NCBI GenBank assembly: GCA_002482685.1
Contig: DLGL01000005.1
Span: 45,575 to 55,861, forward strand
Length of the DNA: 10,287 nucleotides
Reading direction: 5' to 3'
Source of the DNA: Bacteriovoracaceae bacterium UBA7695
GTDB lineage: Bacteria > Bdellovibrionota > Bacteriovoracia > Bacteriovoracales > Bacteriovoracaceae
The notes under the pieces were generated by a model. The model was not told the origin of the DNA, did not search any database, and was given only the letters and a program-made list of their open reading frames with translations. Position 1 is the first letter of the stretch, and the number at the start of each line of letters is the position of its first letter. This document shows positions 1 through 6,112 of this stretch, in pieces. A program made the translations under genes and the position numbers.

Positions 1-410
1 AGGAAAAGGGTCATGTGCCATTCGATTATTTTATACGTTTCCTCTGAAAGAGGAGGAGTCTGACCCATATCTTTAACCATATCAAGCATCAGCGAGTGGC
101 CCTGCATTTTTTTATAAATTAAAAAGGAGGCAATTCCGATCCCGGTAAATGTTGGCTGAAGCCTGAACCAAACCCCTTCTTTTGCCAAAAGGGAGATAGC
201 ACCCAGAACAACGATCAAAGCAAGGTTCACTTTTGAGAGAGTATGAACATGGCCAGTGAAATATTTTTCAAGAATCATCTCTAAGATTCCAAGCAGGACC
301 CCGCCGATGAGAGCAATTTCTAATGTGTAGTAAGTCTCCAGCCACCAGTAGGCAACTGCAGGAATAAAAGACAAAAGAAAATACGGTGATCGAGAAGCAG
401 GCTTACTCAT
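1..410 (-). CDS. YciB/IspZ-family septation membrane protein (3' end outside window)
   Basis: This reading frame starts at ATG 408-410 and runs off the left edge, giving 136 residues. It shows a short basic N-terminus (MSKPASRSPYF), then hydrophobic segments at about residues 10-24, 29-43, 60-76 and 85-98. After these comes a soluble stretch with GHSLMLDMVKDMG and a PPLSEETYKIIEWHM motif leading into another helix. This resembles the YciB (intracellular septation protein A) pattern, in which the third to fifth helices flank a 'pliqrmlGk.. lp...W..ln..wa' segment. Known family members are inner-membrane proteins linked to envelope integrity and cell-division or elongation complexes. The start lies 10 bp after the stop of the upstream WYL-like gene, so the two probably share a transcript. 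The ribosome-binding site is weak, which suggests coupling. The family call rests on remembered similarity and should be treated as probable. Confidence 0.62.
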   Translation of the reverse strand, partial: MSKPASRSPYFLLSFIPAVAYWWLETYYTLEIALIGGVLLGILEMILEKYFTGHVHTLSKVNLALIVVLGAISLLAKEGVWFRLQPTFTGIGIASFLIYKKMQGHSLMLDMVKDMGQTPPLSEETYKIIEWHMTLF

Positions 411-420
411 GCCTGATATC

Positions 421-1353
421 TTACGCAACTTTTCTCAGTTTTTCTTCACAATATGCAAGGAATTCGTCTTTGAATTTACTTGGATCCAAGACCTCGACAT
501 TCCCCCCTAGAGAGAGAAGCCACTCGTAGAGATCTGCTCCTGGTTCAACGTATGCGGCCCATATAAGATCCCCATTTGGATTAGTTACCATGCAAGGCTT
601 ACCAAGAAAGTGGTGATCCGGGAAAAGATTTACAGATTGAGGGTCATGGATTTTTAGAATAAGACGGGTTTCTTTTTCACTCATCGACCTGATGGCCACA
701 ATGAATTCTTCAATTTCAAATGTTGAAACTTCCGGCAAGGATGTACTCTCCATGGGAACTGCATAATTTAGTTCAGAGATACTCATTACCATCAAACAGT
801 GATCGTGCGCATCTTCAGCGATCATAGAAAGTTTTCCTTCGAGATGAATCACTCGGCAAGGGTAAACCTGATATTTTTTTCCAGAGATCGTTGTTAAGGA
901 GACCATACCTCTGGCTTCCGCTGCTTTGTCTAAAATATTCACGTACGTCTGGTGTTCACTGGTCATTTCCTGATCCCACTGATCGAGCTGATTTAACAAT
1001 TCCATAACCGCCTTTATTGGACCGTTCTCTGTCATTTTGATTTTTAAGGTATTAAGTGCCGGATTATTTTGCTGACTTAAAATTTGCTGGAGCTCCACCC
1101 ATTCGACCGGTGTAAGAGGCAGCATGTACTGGATAGCGTTGGCGTCGATGTCCACCATACAAATATCATTTCTGGTAGAGATTTCAGCTCCCATACCGGC
1201 CGGGAAAATCTTTTGGATGAAACTCAGGGTTTCACCTTCTGAGAGGGACAGTTGAAGAGATAAGTCCTTCAAACTTATAGAGCCTTGCTTATTACCAATA
1301 AGCATCAGCTTTTTAATCACCTCAGGGGCCTTTTTCGATCCTGAACCTTTCAT
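421..1353 (-). CDS. WYL-domain-like transcriptional regulator (PafC-type architecture)
   Basis: The protein is 310 residues from the chosen start. An N-terminal winged-helix stretch (about residues 10-52, with SLKDLSLQLSLSEGE as the helix-turn-helix) is followed by an 'LPLTPVEW' segment (79-86). That segment matches the 'L.LTpeE' step of PafB/PafC-like WYL proteins. A WYL-like beta domain lies at about 145-205 and a WCX-type C-terminus at about 230-310, with YEWLLSLGGNVEVLDP at 276-291. The signature WYL triad is replaced: the aligned stretch reads GKLSMIAED, so ligand or nucleic-acid binding may be altered. WYL proteins are usually DNA-binding regulators responding to nucleic acid or nucleotide ligands. 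The start at 1351-1353 is chosen because GAGG sits 6 nt upstream. The frame is open further, with alternatives at ATG 1363-1365 and ATG 1492-1494. The latter has AGAGGG upstream but would overlap the divergent gene. The regulatory target is unknown. Confidence 0.68.
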   Translation of the reverse strand: MKGSGSKKAPEVIKKLMLIGNKQGSISLKDLSLQLSLSEGETLSFIQKIFPAGMGAEISTRNDICMVDIDANAIQYMLPLTPVEWVELQQILSQQNNPALNTLKIKMTENGPIKAVMELLNQLDQWDQEMTSEHQTYVNILDKAAEARGMVSLTTISGKKYQVYPCRVIHLEGKLSMIAEDAHDHCLMVMSISELNYAVPMESTSLPEVSTFEIEEFIVAIRSMSEKETRLILKIHDPQSVNLFPDHHFLGKPCMVTNPNGDLIWAAYVEPGADLYEWLLSLGGNVEVLDPSKFKDEFLAYCEEKLRKVA

Positions 1354-1441
1354 TCCAAACCTCATTTCTTGACTAAACTCATCGGTTAATCTTCTGTAAG
1401 TCTTTAGTGCAAAATATGAGAATTCGTCTGATAATAGGGTT

Positions 1442-1930
1442 ATGTTGTGGAATTTCTTAACAAAAAATCCAATTCTCGTGATGGGAATTATCATGTTTTC
1501 CCTCTTTCTCCACCAGGTGGCCACCAAGGAGAAATGGGGTATTTTTCATAATGATAAGCTCTCCACCACTTCCTGCAGAGGAGTGCTTGTAGGACTCGAG
1601 AAACGGATCCCGGATAACTGGAAAGCCTTCTGTGAAGGAAACAATCTGGCCGTAGAAATCAATGAACTTTCTCTGCCGGAAAAAGTAAACAACTTAAAGC
1701 CCTTGATGTACCGACAACTGGCCAATCACATGGCCCACATAGCACGTATTTCAGCACCTGATATTCTCGAGAAAGTTTTATTTGTGAGAATTCATATGGT
1801 TCATCCAAAAATGATCCTGGATGCAGTTACGGAAGGTCAGTATATTGTGAAATTAGCGACGCTTGAAAACGCTGAGCATATCATGACACATTTGAAGGCA
1901 ACGGTTCAGGTCAAAGAAACGGATAAATAG
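1442..1930 (+). CDS. Hypothetical membrane-anchored protein
   Basis: The 162-residue protein begins with a short N-terminus (LWNFLTKNP) and one hydrophobic segment at about residues 10-26, followed by a soluble domain of about 135 residues. This reads as a signal anchor (N-in, domain in the periplasm) or an uncleaved signal peptide. Two cysteines (TSCRG and AFCEG, about residues 45 and 64) are present, with a helical-looking region around 85-110. I do not recognise the family. It is transcribed opposite to both neighbours. The shine-dalgarno before ATG 1442 is poor (AGGG only 2 nt away), and starts at 1481 or 1493 are possible but would cut into the membrane segment. The last 78 bp overlap the end of the convergent pseudouridine synthase gene. 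It is kept as a gene because the segment-plus-domain pattern is coherent and no other gene explains 1500-1850. Confidence 0.6.
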   Translation: MLWNFLTKNPILVMGIIMFSLFLHQVATKEKWGIFHNDKLSTTSCRGVLVGLEKRIPDNWKAFCEGNNLAVEINELSLPEKVNNLKPLMYRQLANHMAHIARISAPDILEKVLFVRIHMVHPKMILDAVTEGQYIVKLATLENAEHIMTHLKATVQVKETDK

Positions 1931-2755
1931 TTCTGCATTAATATCTTCCTCGCTCTCATCCCACTCATACCTCCAGGCATGAAGATAAAGCCTCTCAGCA
2001 GCTGCTCCACCGTAGAGCTCATCCCCCAAGATAGGAAAACCTAAAGCACTTAACTGAGCACGGATTTGATGGCGAAGGCCCGAGTTTAAGTTAACCAGAA
2101 GTAGAGACTTATTATCCTGGAAGGAAACTTTTCTCACTTCAAGTTCACCTGCATCTGATCCGGATTGAAAAACCGAATCAACTTTCTGCTTAGAACCTTT
2201 TGCCCCGGAAGATTTGAAGTAGTGAGTCCACTCCCCTTCCTGATTAAAATCACCCTCTACAATTACCAGATAAAGTTTGCGCTTCATTTTTTCTTTGAAC
2301 TTGGTGCGCATCTCTTGAAAATAATTCTCATTTTTCGCCACTAACATGATGCCTGAGGTTTCATAATCTAGTCTGTAAAGGAGACCGCGGTCGTAGTTGT
2401 CTTTATTAACTGATAGCGCCTCCCACTCACCCGCCTCAACTAAAAAATTCAGGAGGGTATCCTGATCCGAGTATGTGTGTGGATGAGAGTGTACCTGGTG
2501 AGGTTTATGCAAAACAAGATAATCATGTGTGGATTTAAGGACCAGGGGTCTGGCACCTTTGAACTGAGGATTCACTCTCATATGGTTCACCAGATCCAGG
2601 GGAAGTTTTGAGACATCCCCGGATCTGATGGAGCGAAGTAATTCTTTGGAAGAAAAGTGTTTTTTAAGTAGTTGTCCTGAGCAATTCAGCGTTTTTTGGA
2701 GAGCATCCTTAAGTGAAGGAGAATCTTCCAGCCACTGATATTCTACAAATTGCAT
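1853..2755 (-). CDS. RluA-family pseudouridine synthase
   Basis: The 300-residue protein carries the RluA-type catalytic motif: LLYRLDYETSGIMLVAK (125-141), with Asp130 as the expected nucleophile. A 'vlhKPhqvHsHp' motif precedes it (81-92). The C-terminal RNA-binding and fold motif LRHQIRAQLSALGFPILGDELYGG (227-250) and 'LYLHAWRYEW' follow. Enzymes of this family isomerise uridine to pseudouridine in rRNA or tRNA; which site this one modifies cannot be read from the sequence. The first 60 residues (SLKDALQKTL...LLRSIRSGDV) could be a degenerate S4-like RNA-binding module, but this is weak. The start follows the motB stop by 5 bp, so it is the third gene of the mot operon and probably co-transcribed under the flagellar promoter. 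Its last 25 codons and stop overlap the convergent gene ending at 1930. Confidence 0.88.
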   Translation of the reverse strand: MQFVEYQWLEDSPSLKDALQKTLNCSGQLLKKHFSSKELLRSIRSGDVSKLPLDLVNHMRVNPQFKGARPLVLKSTHDYLVLHKPHQVHSHPHTYSDQDTLLNFLVEAGEWEALSVNKDNYDRGLLYRLDYETSGIMLVAKNENYFQEMRTKFKEKMKRKLYLVIVEGDFNQEGEWTHYFKSSGAKGSKQKVDSVFQSGSDAGELEVRKVSFQDNKSLLLVNLNSGLRHQIRAQLSALGFPILGDELYGGAAAERLYLHAWRYEWDESEEDINAELFIRFFDLNRCLQMCHDMLSVFKRR

Positions 2756-2760
2756 GTTGC

Positions 2761-3558
2761 CTACTGAGCTTCAACTTTGCGGCCTTCATTACGAAGATCC
2801 ACTTTTTTAAGCAGGAATTCAACTCTACGGTCAACGACATTTGCATTGGTCTTATCCTGCGGACGTGAATCCCCATAAAATATTGTCGTAATCCTCTCAG
2901 GAGAGATTCCCCGCTGAATGAGAGATTTAGAAACGGCCAGCGCCCTTTGAGAAGAAAGCGAGTAAGCATCGACAGACTTATCTTTATCTGAAGTTTCACC
3001 GGCCTCGGCGTGACCTTCGATCATGATGTTCCAGTTATTTTCTCTCATCATTTTCACCAGACGCTCAAAGACCTGAATATTAATATCATCAATACCCGTT
3101 GAACCTTTTCGAAAAAGGATTTTATCCTTCATTTTCACATTGATACTTTCCGGCATTTCATAAACATTGGCCGACTCGGCCAGATCATTATCAGCAAGCA
3201 TTTTCTTAAGCTGACTCAGCTGAGTATCCGACTCTCGGTTAACTTCATGTTTATCTAAAAGGCCTTCTGCGGTTAAAAATTCAATGGGAAAAGGTTTTGA
3301 TGGCATGTCGGAATCAATCATTGTTGGTGCATCACTTGGTGATTTACCCGGACGCATGACATCACCGGCCTTAAGCACGTTACCTCCGAAAGCATTCCGG
3401 AGAGATCCAATCGCAGCTTCGTATTTTGCCGTTTCAGTTTTTGCAAAAGATAAAAGCAAAATAAAAAACGTCAAAAGGAGTGTACATAAATCTGAGAATG
3501 TCGCCAGCCACCCTGGAGCACCAGGTTTACAGGGAGGACATTTAGGAGCGTCTGCCAT
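2761..3558 (-). CDS. motB: Flagellar stator protein MotB (PomB-like)
   Basis: The 265-residue protein has the MotB N-terminus: PGWLATFSDLCTLLLTFF (residues 15-32), a single transmembrane helix at about 20-38. Asp23 is in the position of the universally required ion-binding aspartate. A plug or linker region of variable sequence follows. The C-terminal OmpA-like peptidoglycan-binding domain spans about 140-252, with EGHAEA (181-186), LSSQRA (201-206) and DRRVEF (243-248). It anchors the stator to the cell wall while the MotA/MotB channel drives flagellar rotation. The KCPPCKPGAPGW start and the helix resemble PomB of sodium-driven motors more than E. coli MotB. The usual GHTD motif of the peptidoglycan-binding loop is altered to GHAE. 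The start is supported by GGAG 6-7 nt upstream, inside the end of motA, only 3 bp from its stop. Confidence 0.93.
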   Translation of the reverse strand: MADAPKCPPCKPGAPGWLATFSDLCTLLLTFFILLLSFAKTETAKYEAAIGSLRNAFGGNVLKAGDVMRPGKSPSDAPTMIDSDMPSKPFPIEFLTAEGLLDKHEVNRESDTQLSQLKKMLADNDLAESANVYEMPESINVKMKDKILFRKGSTGIDDINIQVFERLVKMMRENNWNIMIEGHAEAGETSDKDKSVDAYSLSSQRALAVSKSLIQRGISPERITTIFYGDSRPQDKTNANVVDRRVEFLLKKVDLRNEGRKVEAQ

Positions 3559-3561
3559 AAA

Positions 3562-4329
3562 TTACTCCTTCTTCTCTTCAGCAACCAAACGGTCTTTAGG
3601 TGGAAGGAAGGAATCAAGCTTCTCACGGATCACACGAGGGTTCTCACCCGCTACAATACCGAGAACTCCGGCCACAATAATATTCATCTTAGTCGATTCT
3701 TGTTTTGATCTCTGCTTAAGTTTTGCTGCAACAGGAATGGTAAATACGTTTGCAAGTACCGACCCGTAGAAAGTGGTTAAGAGAGCAACCGCCATGGCGG
3801 GACCAATTGATGAAGGATCCGACATGTTCTGTAACATCTGTACCAGACCGATTAGAGTTCCGATCATCCCGAAGGCAGGACCATCGGCCCCCATCCCTTC
3901 CAGCATATCCACACCTTTTGAGTGGCGGTCTTCCATCGCTGCAATCTCTAAACTTAATATAGAAGTAATAACTTCAGGTGGTCTGTTATCCGCAGCAAGG
4001 GTTACTGCTTTCTTTAAAAATTTATCTTCCACAGGAATTTTTTCCAATGCGAAGACTGATTCTCTTCGAGCAGTCTCTGCCAGCTTTTGAATTTCTTCGA
4101 TCATCGCTTTCGGATCAATAGACGGAGAGAAAATGGATTTCATAAATGTGGGAACAAGAGCTTTCACATTCTCCATCGGCCACTTGATCAGTGTACAAGC
4201 GATAACTCCTCCTCCTACTACGAAGATGGAAGGAGGATCGATGAAGATCGATAAAGGAGATCCATAAAGAATGGATCCGATAATGGAGAGGGTCGCTAAT
4301 ACTAAACCCGCAACTGTTGAAATATCCAT
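3562..4329 (-). CDS. motA: Flagellar stator protein MotA (PomA-like)
   Basis: The 255-residue protein has four membrane segments (about 2-20, 27-48, 145-168 and 178-203) and a large cytoplasmic loop. In the loop, RRESVFALE places Arg88/Arg89 and Glu96, equivalent to the charged residues that touch FliG in the rotor. The third and fourth helices carry GPAFGMIGTLIGL and AVALLTTFYGSVLAN, close to the PomA pattern. With MotB it forms the ion-conducting torque unit of the flagellum. The ATG at 4327-4329 is preferred over GTG 4333-4335 because the AGGT ribosome-binding site overlaps the GTG and is 5 nt from the ATG. Its product then begins MDISTVAGL as in relatives. It is the first gene of motA-motB-pseudouridine synthase and is preceded by a sigma-28-type promoter. 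Confidence 0.95.
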   Translation of the reverse strand: MDISTVAGLVLATLSIIGSILYGSPLSIFIDPPSIFVVGGGVIACTLIKWPMENVKALVPTFMKSIFSPSIDPKAMIEEIQKLAETARRESVFALEKIPVEDKFLKKAVTLAADNRPPEVITSILSLEIAAMEDRHSKGVDMLEGMGADGPAFGMIGTLIGLVQMLQNMSDPSSIGPAMAVALLTTFYGSVLANVFTIPVAAKLKQRSKQESTKMNIIVAGVLGIVAGENPRVIREKLDSFLPPKDRLVAEEKKE

Positions 4330-4368
4330 AAGCACCTACATCAAATAAAAAATGTCTCTATGCTGTAA

Positions 4369-4395
4369 GTATCGGAATGTAGATTTGGAACTTAA
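4369..4395 (-). promoter_or_regulatory. Candidate sigma-28 (FliA) promoter for motA operon
   Basis: On the minus strand, TTAAGTTC (4388-4395) and TCCGATAC (4369-4376) are separated by exactly 11 bp. The classical FliA consensus is TAAAGTTT-N11-GCCGATAA, so each box matches at 6 of 8 positions with the exact spacer. It lies 39 bp upstream of the motA ATG, giving a predicted leader of roughly 30 nt. A class-3 flagellar promoter is what is expected for stator genes. Confidence 0.62.
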
Positions 4396-4425
4396 GGGAG
4401 GGGCTTGAAATGTCGAAATTTGCCA

Positions 4426-4447
4426 TTTTTTTACTAGACTAAAAAAA
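4426..4447. repeat. A/T-tract inverted repeat
   Basis: Seven T followed by A (4426-4433) and T followed by seven A (4440-4447) form 8-bp inverted arms around CTAGAC. The element sits between the terminator of the small gene and the motA promoter, about 30 bp upstream of the -35 box. It could act as a bent A-tract or UP-like element, or be a weak bidirectional terminator without a GC stem. Function is unknown. Confidence 0.4.
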
Positions 4448-4467
4448 TCAGGAACAGCTCTTTAGAT

Positions 4468-4496
4468 AAAAAAACCCAAGACTTTCGCCTTGGGTT
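4468..4496 (-). terminator. Rho-independent terminator of the 70-residue gene
   Basis: Read on the minus strand, AACCCAAG (4489-4496) pairs with CTTGGGTT (4473-4480) across an 8-nt loop and runs directly into a T-tract (4468-4474). It lies 20 bp after the stop of the small gene. The perfect 8-bp stem plus U-tract makes the call secure. Confidence 0.88.
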
Positions 4497-4515
4497 CATA
4501 TTTGGAGGGGTGGAA

Positions 4516-4728
4516 TTATTTATCATCCCCAACAAGCATCATGGTTGAATCAATGTAACCGAGCATCGCCGATCGCAATTCTTCCAGAGATACTTCCTGG
4601 TCGCTACTGCCTTTGAAGATCTCTTCCTTGATCATCTCAACGGGAAAACCAGTCATTTTGGCCAGTGCCTCTAAACTAATTTTTCCATTTTTCTCTGTGC
4701 CCATCATGGCCAGATCCTGTGTTGTCAT
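4516..4728 (-). CDS. Small protein of unknown function, 70 residues
   Basis: The start is firmly set by AAGGAG 8 nt upstream of the ATG. The gene stands alone, with a promoter candidate upstream and a strong intrinsic terminator downstream, so it is a monocistronic unit. The protein is acidic, soluble and probably all-helical. The segment KISLEALAKMTGFPVEMIKEEIF (residues 16-38) resembles a helix-turn-helix ('SleelAk.tGf...v..el'), followed by SLEELRSAMLGYIDSTM. This may indicate a small nucleic-acid-binding or anti-sigma-like protein, but I recognise no family and the idea is only a guess. It has no membrane segment, no signal peptide and no cysteine. Confidence 0.8.
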   Translation of the reverse strand: MTTQDLAMMGTEKNGKISLEALAKMTGFPVEMIKEEIFKGSSDQEVSLEELRSAMLGYIDSTMMLVGDDK

Positions 4729-4783
4729 TCTTAACTCCTTGAAACTTTCAGCTACTCAATCCTTAGAATAGCAACATGCCCAA

Positions 4784-4813
4784 AGCATATCGATGGGCCT
4801 TGAGATACGTCAA
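4784..4813 (-). promoter_or_regulatory. Candidate sigma-70-type promoter of the 70-residue gene
   Basis: On the minus strand, TTGACG (4808-4813, 5 of 6 to TTGACA) is followed after 18 bp by TATGCT (4784-4789, 4 of 6 to TATAAT). Transcription would begin about 50 nt before the ATG. A short inverted repeat, GCCCA (4778-4782) and TGGGC (4794-4798), straddles the -10 box and could be an operator. Confidence 0.45.
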
Positions 4814-4857
4814 TCAAAGCTCTTGTTAATGTAAGATTATGTTAGAGAGTTCTTGAG

Positions 4858-4896
4858 AGAATGGATCCAACTATCTTAAATCGTTTAGAATGGATC
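4858..4896. repeat. Pair of 10-bp direct repeats
   Basis: AGAATGGATC occurs at 4858-4867 and again at 4887-4896, a period of 29 bp, in the gene-free 220 bp between the small gene and the 3' end of pabB. The surrounding sequence is AT-rich and shows no GC-rich terminator hairpin for the pabB transcript. The repeats might be protein-binding sites or chance. Confidence 0.35.
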
Positions 4897-4948
4897 TAAA
4901 ATTTAACCTAAAACTAAAGTGTCAGATTATATGCCTTGGATATATCTC

Positions 4949-6112
4949 TCAGTATCCCGCTATATTCAACTGTCTGAGGAAACTAGCAACTTTTGACTCC
5001 ATCTCCTGAAATTCGTCAGAAGCCTTTGAGAGAAGAGTAATTCCCCCACCCGCTCCGTATCTCCAGAGCTTTTCTTCCAGATTGATATTGGCCGTGCGGA
5101 TGTTAATGGAAGCAACTTTTCGAGGACCGTAACACAAGAGTGTACTTCCACAGTAAATTCCCCGTTTAAACCTTTCTACATCGCCTATGATCTCCATCAC
5201 TCTTCTTTTAGGTGCTCCGGTTATACTTCCGCCGGGAAAAAGACATTTCATGGTATGGGCCAGAGTCACTTCATTAACTAGCTTGAGAGAGATCAAAGAA
5301 TACTGGTGAAGAAGTCCTGGTACAAAAAGCGGCGCACGCAACTTCATAACCTTGGCAGAAGGAGTATCTAAACGGTTGAGATCATTTTTTAAAAGATCAG
5401 TGATCATTAAGAGTTCACCTTCCTCTTTTTTATCGCTGAGCATTTTCTTCCATAATAATGTCAGATCGGAACCTTCAGTTTTCATAGTCCCTTTGATAGG
5501 CATAGTGAAAATATGATTCTGCTGATACTGAAAAAGACATTCAGGTGAATTACTCAGAATCATTTCCTCGCCGAAAAAAGTCGCGTGAGCGTAGGCACCT
5601 AAATTCTTCTGAGAAAAAAAATAGTCAGCGATATCTTCTGGGTGAAGTAAATCTTCAGTCATAAAGTCAAAAGGGTAAGTTAGATTGACCTGATAACAAT
5701 TCCCATTTAAGAGTTCTTCCTGAATTTTAAAAAAGGCTTCTTTGTATTCAGTCCAATTAGGACGTTCCAAAGTTTTTAAGTTTAAATTTTTCAACCGTGG
5801 TTTTCGAGGTTGCCGTTTTGAGCTTTTTTTATACTCAATCTCTACAACCAGAGGAGAATTTTTATCCAAACCATGATCCTCACCCATCTGCCAGAGTCCA
5901 TATTCATAATAGAAGTGATAGACAGTAGGATTAGGGTAAAGATCTTGAAGATCAGTAGCGGCCAGTTTGTTATGAAAATCCTGAATAGAATAGCTTTCGG
6001 GGAATCCCGTTAGTAAATTCATTCTTTGGTCGCGAAAATAGATGTAAGCGTTGAGAGGTTCGCTTAATTCCAGGATGGTAGAATCATTCCATTTAAAACG
6101 CGAAAAGATCAC
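4949..6112 (-). CDS. pabB: Aminodeoxychorismate synthase component I (PabB)
   Basis: The 387-residue protein is a chorismate-binding enzyme. Motifs in order are NCYQVNLTYP (138-147), MPIKGTM (204-210), LLMITDLLKNDLNRL (234-248), FPGGSITGAPKRRVMEII (292-309) and GAGGGITLLSKASDEFQ (353-369). The PIKGT form, with Lys207 matching the catalytic lysine of E. coli PabB, separates it from anthranilate synthase TrpE, which has PIAGT. It should convert chorismate plus ammonia to 4-amino-4-deoxychorismate for folate synthesis, with a PabA glutaminase encoded elsewhere. It is shorter than E. coli PabB (about 450 residues), the difference lying in the N-terminal part; no lyase domain is fused. The GTG start (6110-6112) shares one base with the dnaB stop (TAGTG) and has a poor ribosome-binding site, so translation is probably coupled to dnaB. 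Confidence 0.88.
   Translation of the reverse strand: MIFSRFKWNDSTILELSEPLNAYIYFRDQRMNLLTGFPESYSIQDFHNKLAATDLQDLYPNPTVYHFYYEYGLWQMGEDHGLDKNSPLVVEIEYKKSSKRQPRKPRLKNLNLKTLERPNWTEYKEAFFKIQEELLNGNCYQVNLTYPFDFMTEDLLHPEDIADYFFSQKNLGAYAHATFFGEEMILSNSPECLFQYQQNHIFTMPIKGTMKTEGSDLTLLWKKMLSDKKEEGELLMITDLLKNDLNRLDTPSAKVMKLRAPLFVPGLLHQYSLISLKLVNEVTLAHTMKCLFPGGSITGAPKRRVMEIIGDVERFKRGIYCGSTLLCYGPRKVASINIRTANINLEEKLWRYGAGGGITLLSKASDEFQEMESKVASFLRQLNIAGY

Noticed and set aside
3284..4090. Plus-strand open frames across motA and motB
   Set aside because: They are shadows of conserved stator genes, with no start signals and no domain-like sequence.
4399..4432. Possible plus-strand terminator with T-run near 4426-4432
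   Set aside because: The preceding sequence forms only a weak AT stem (AAATG/CATTT), and no plus-strand gene ends here.
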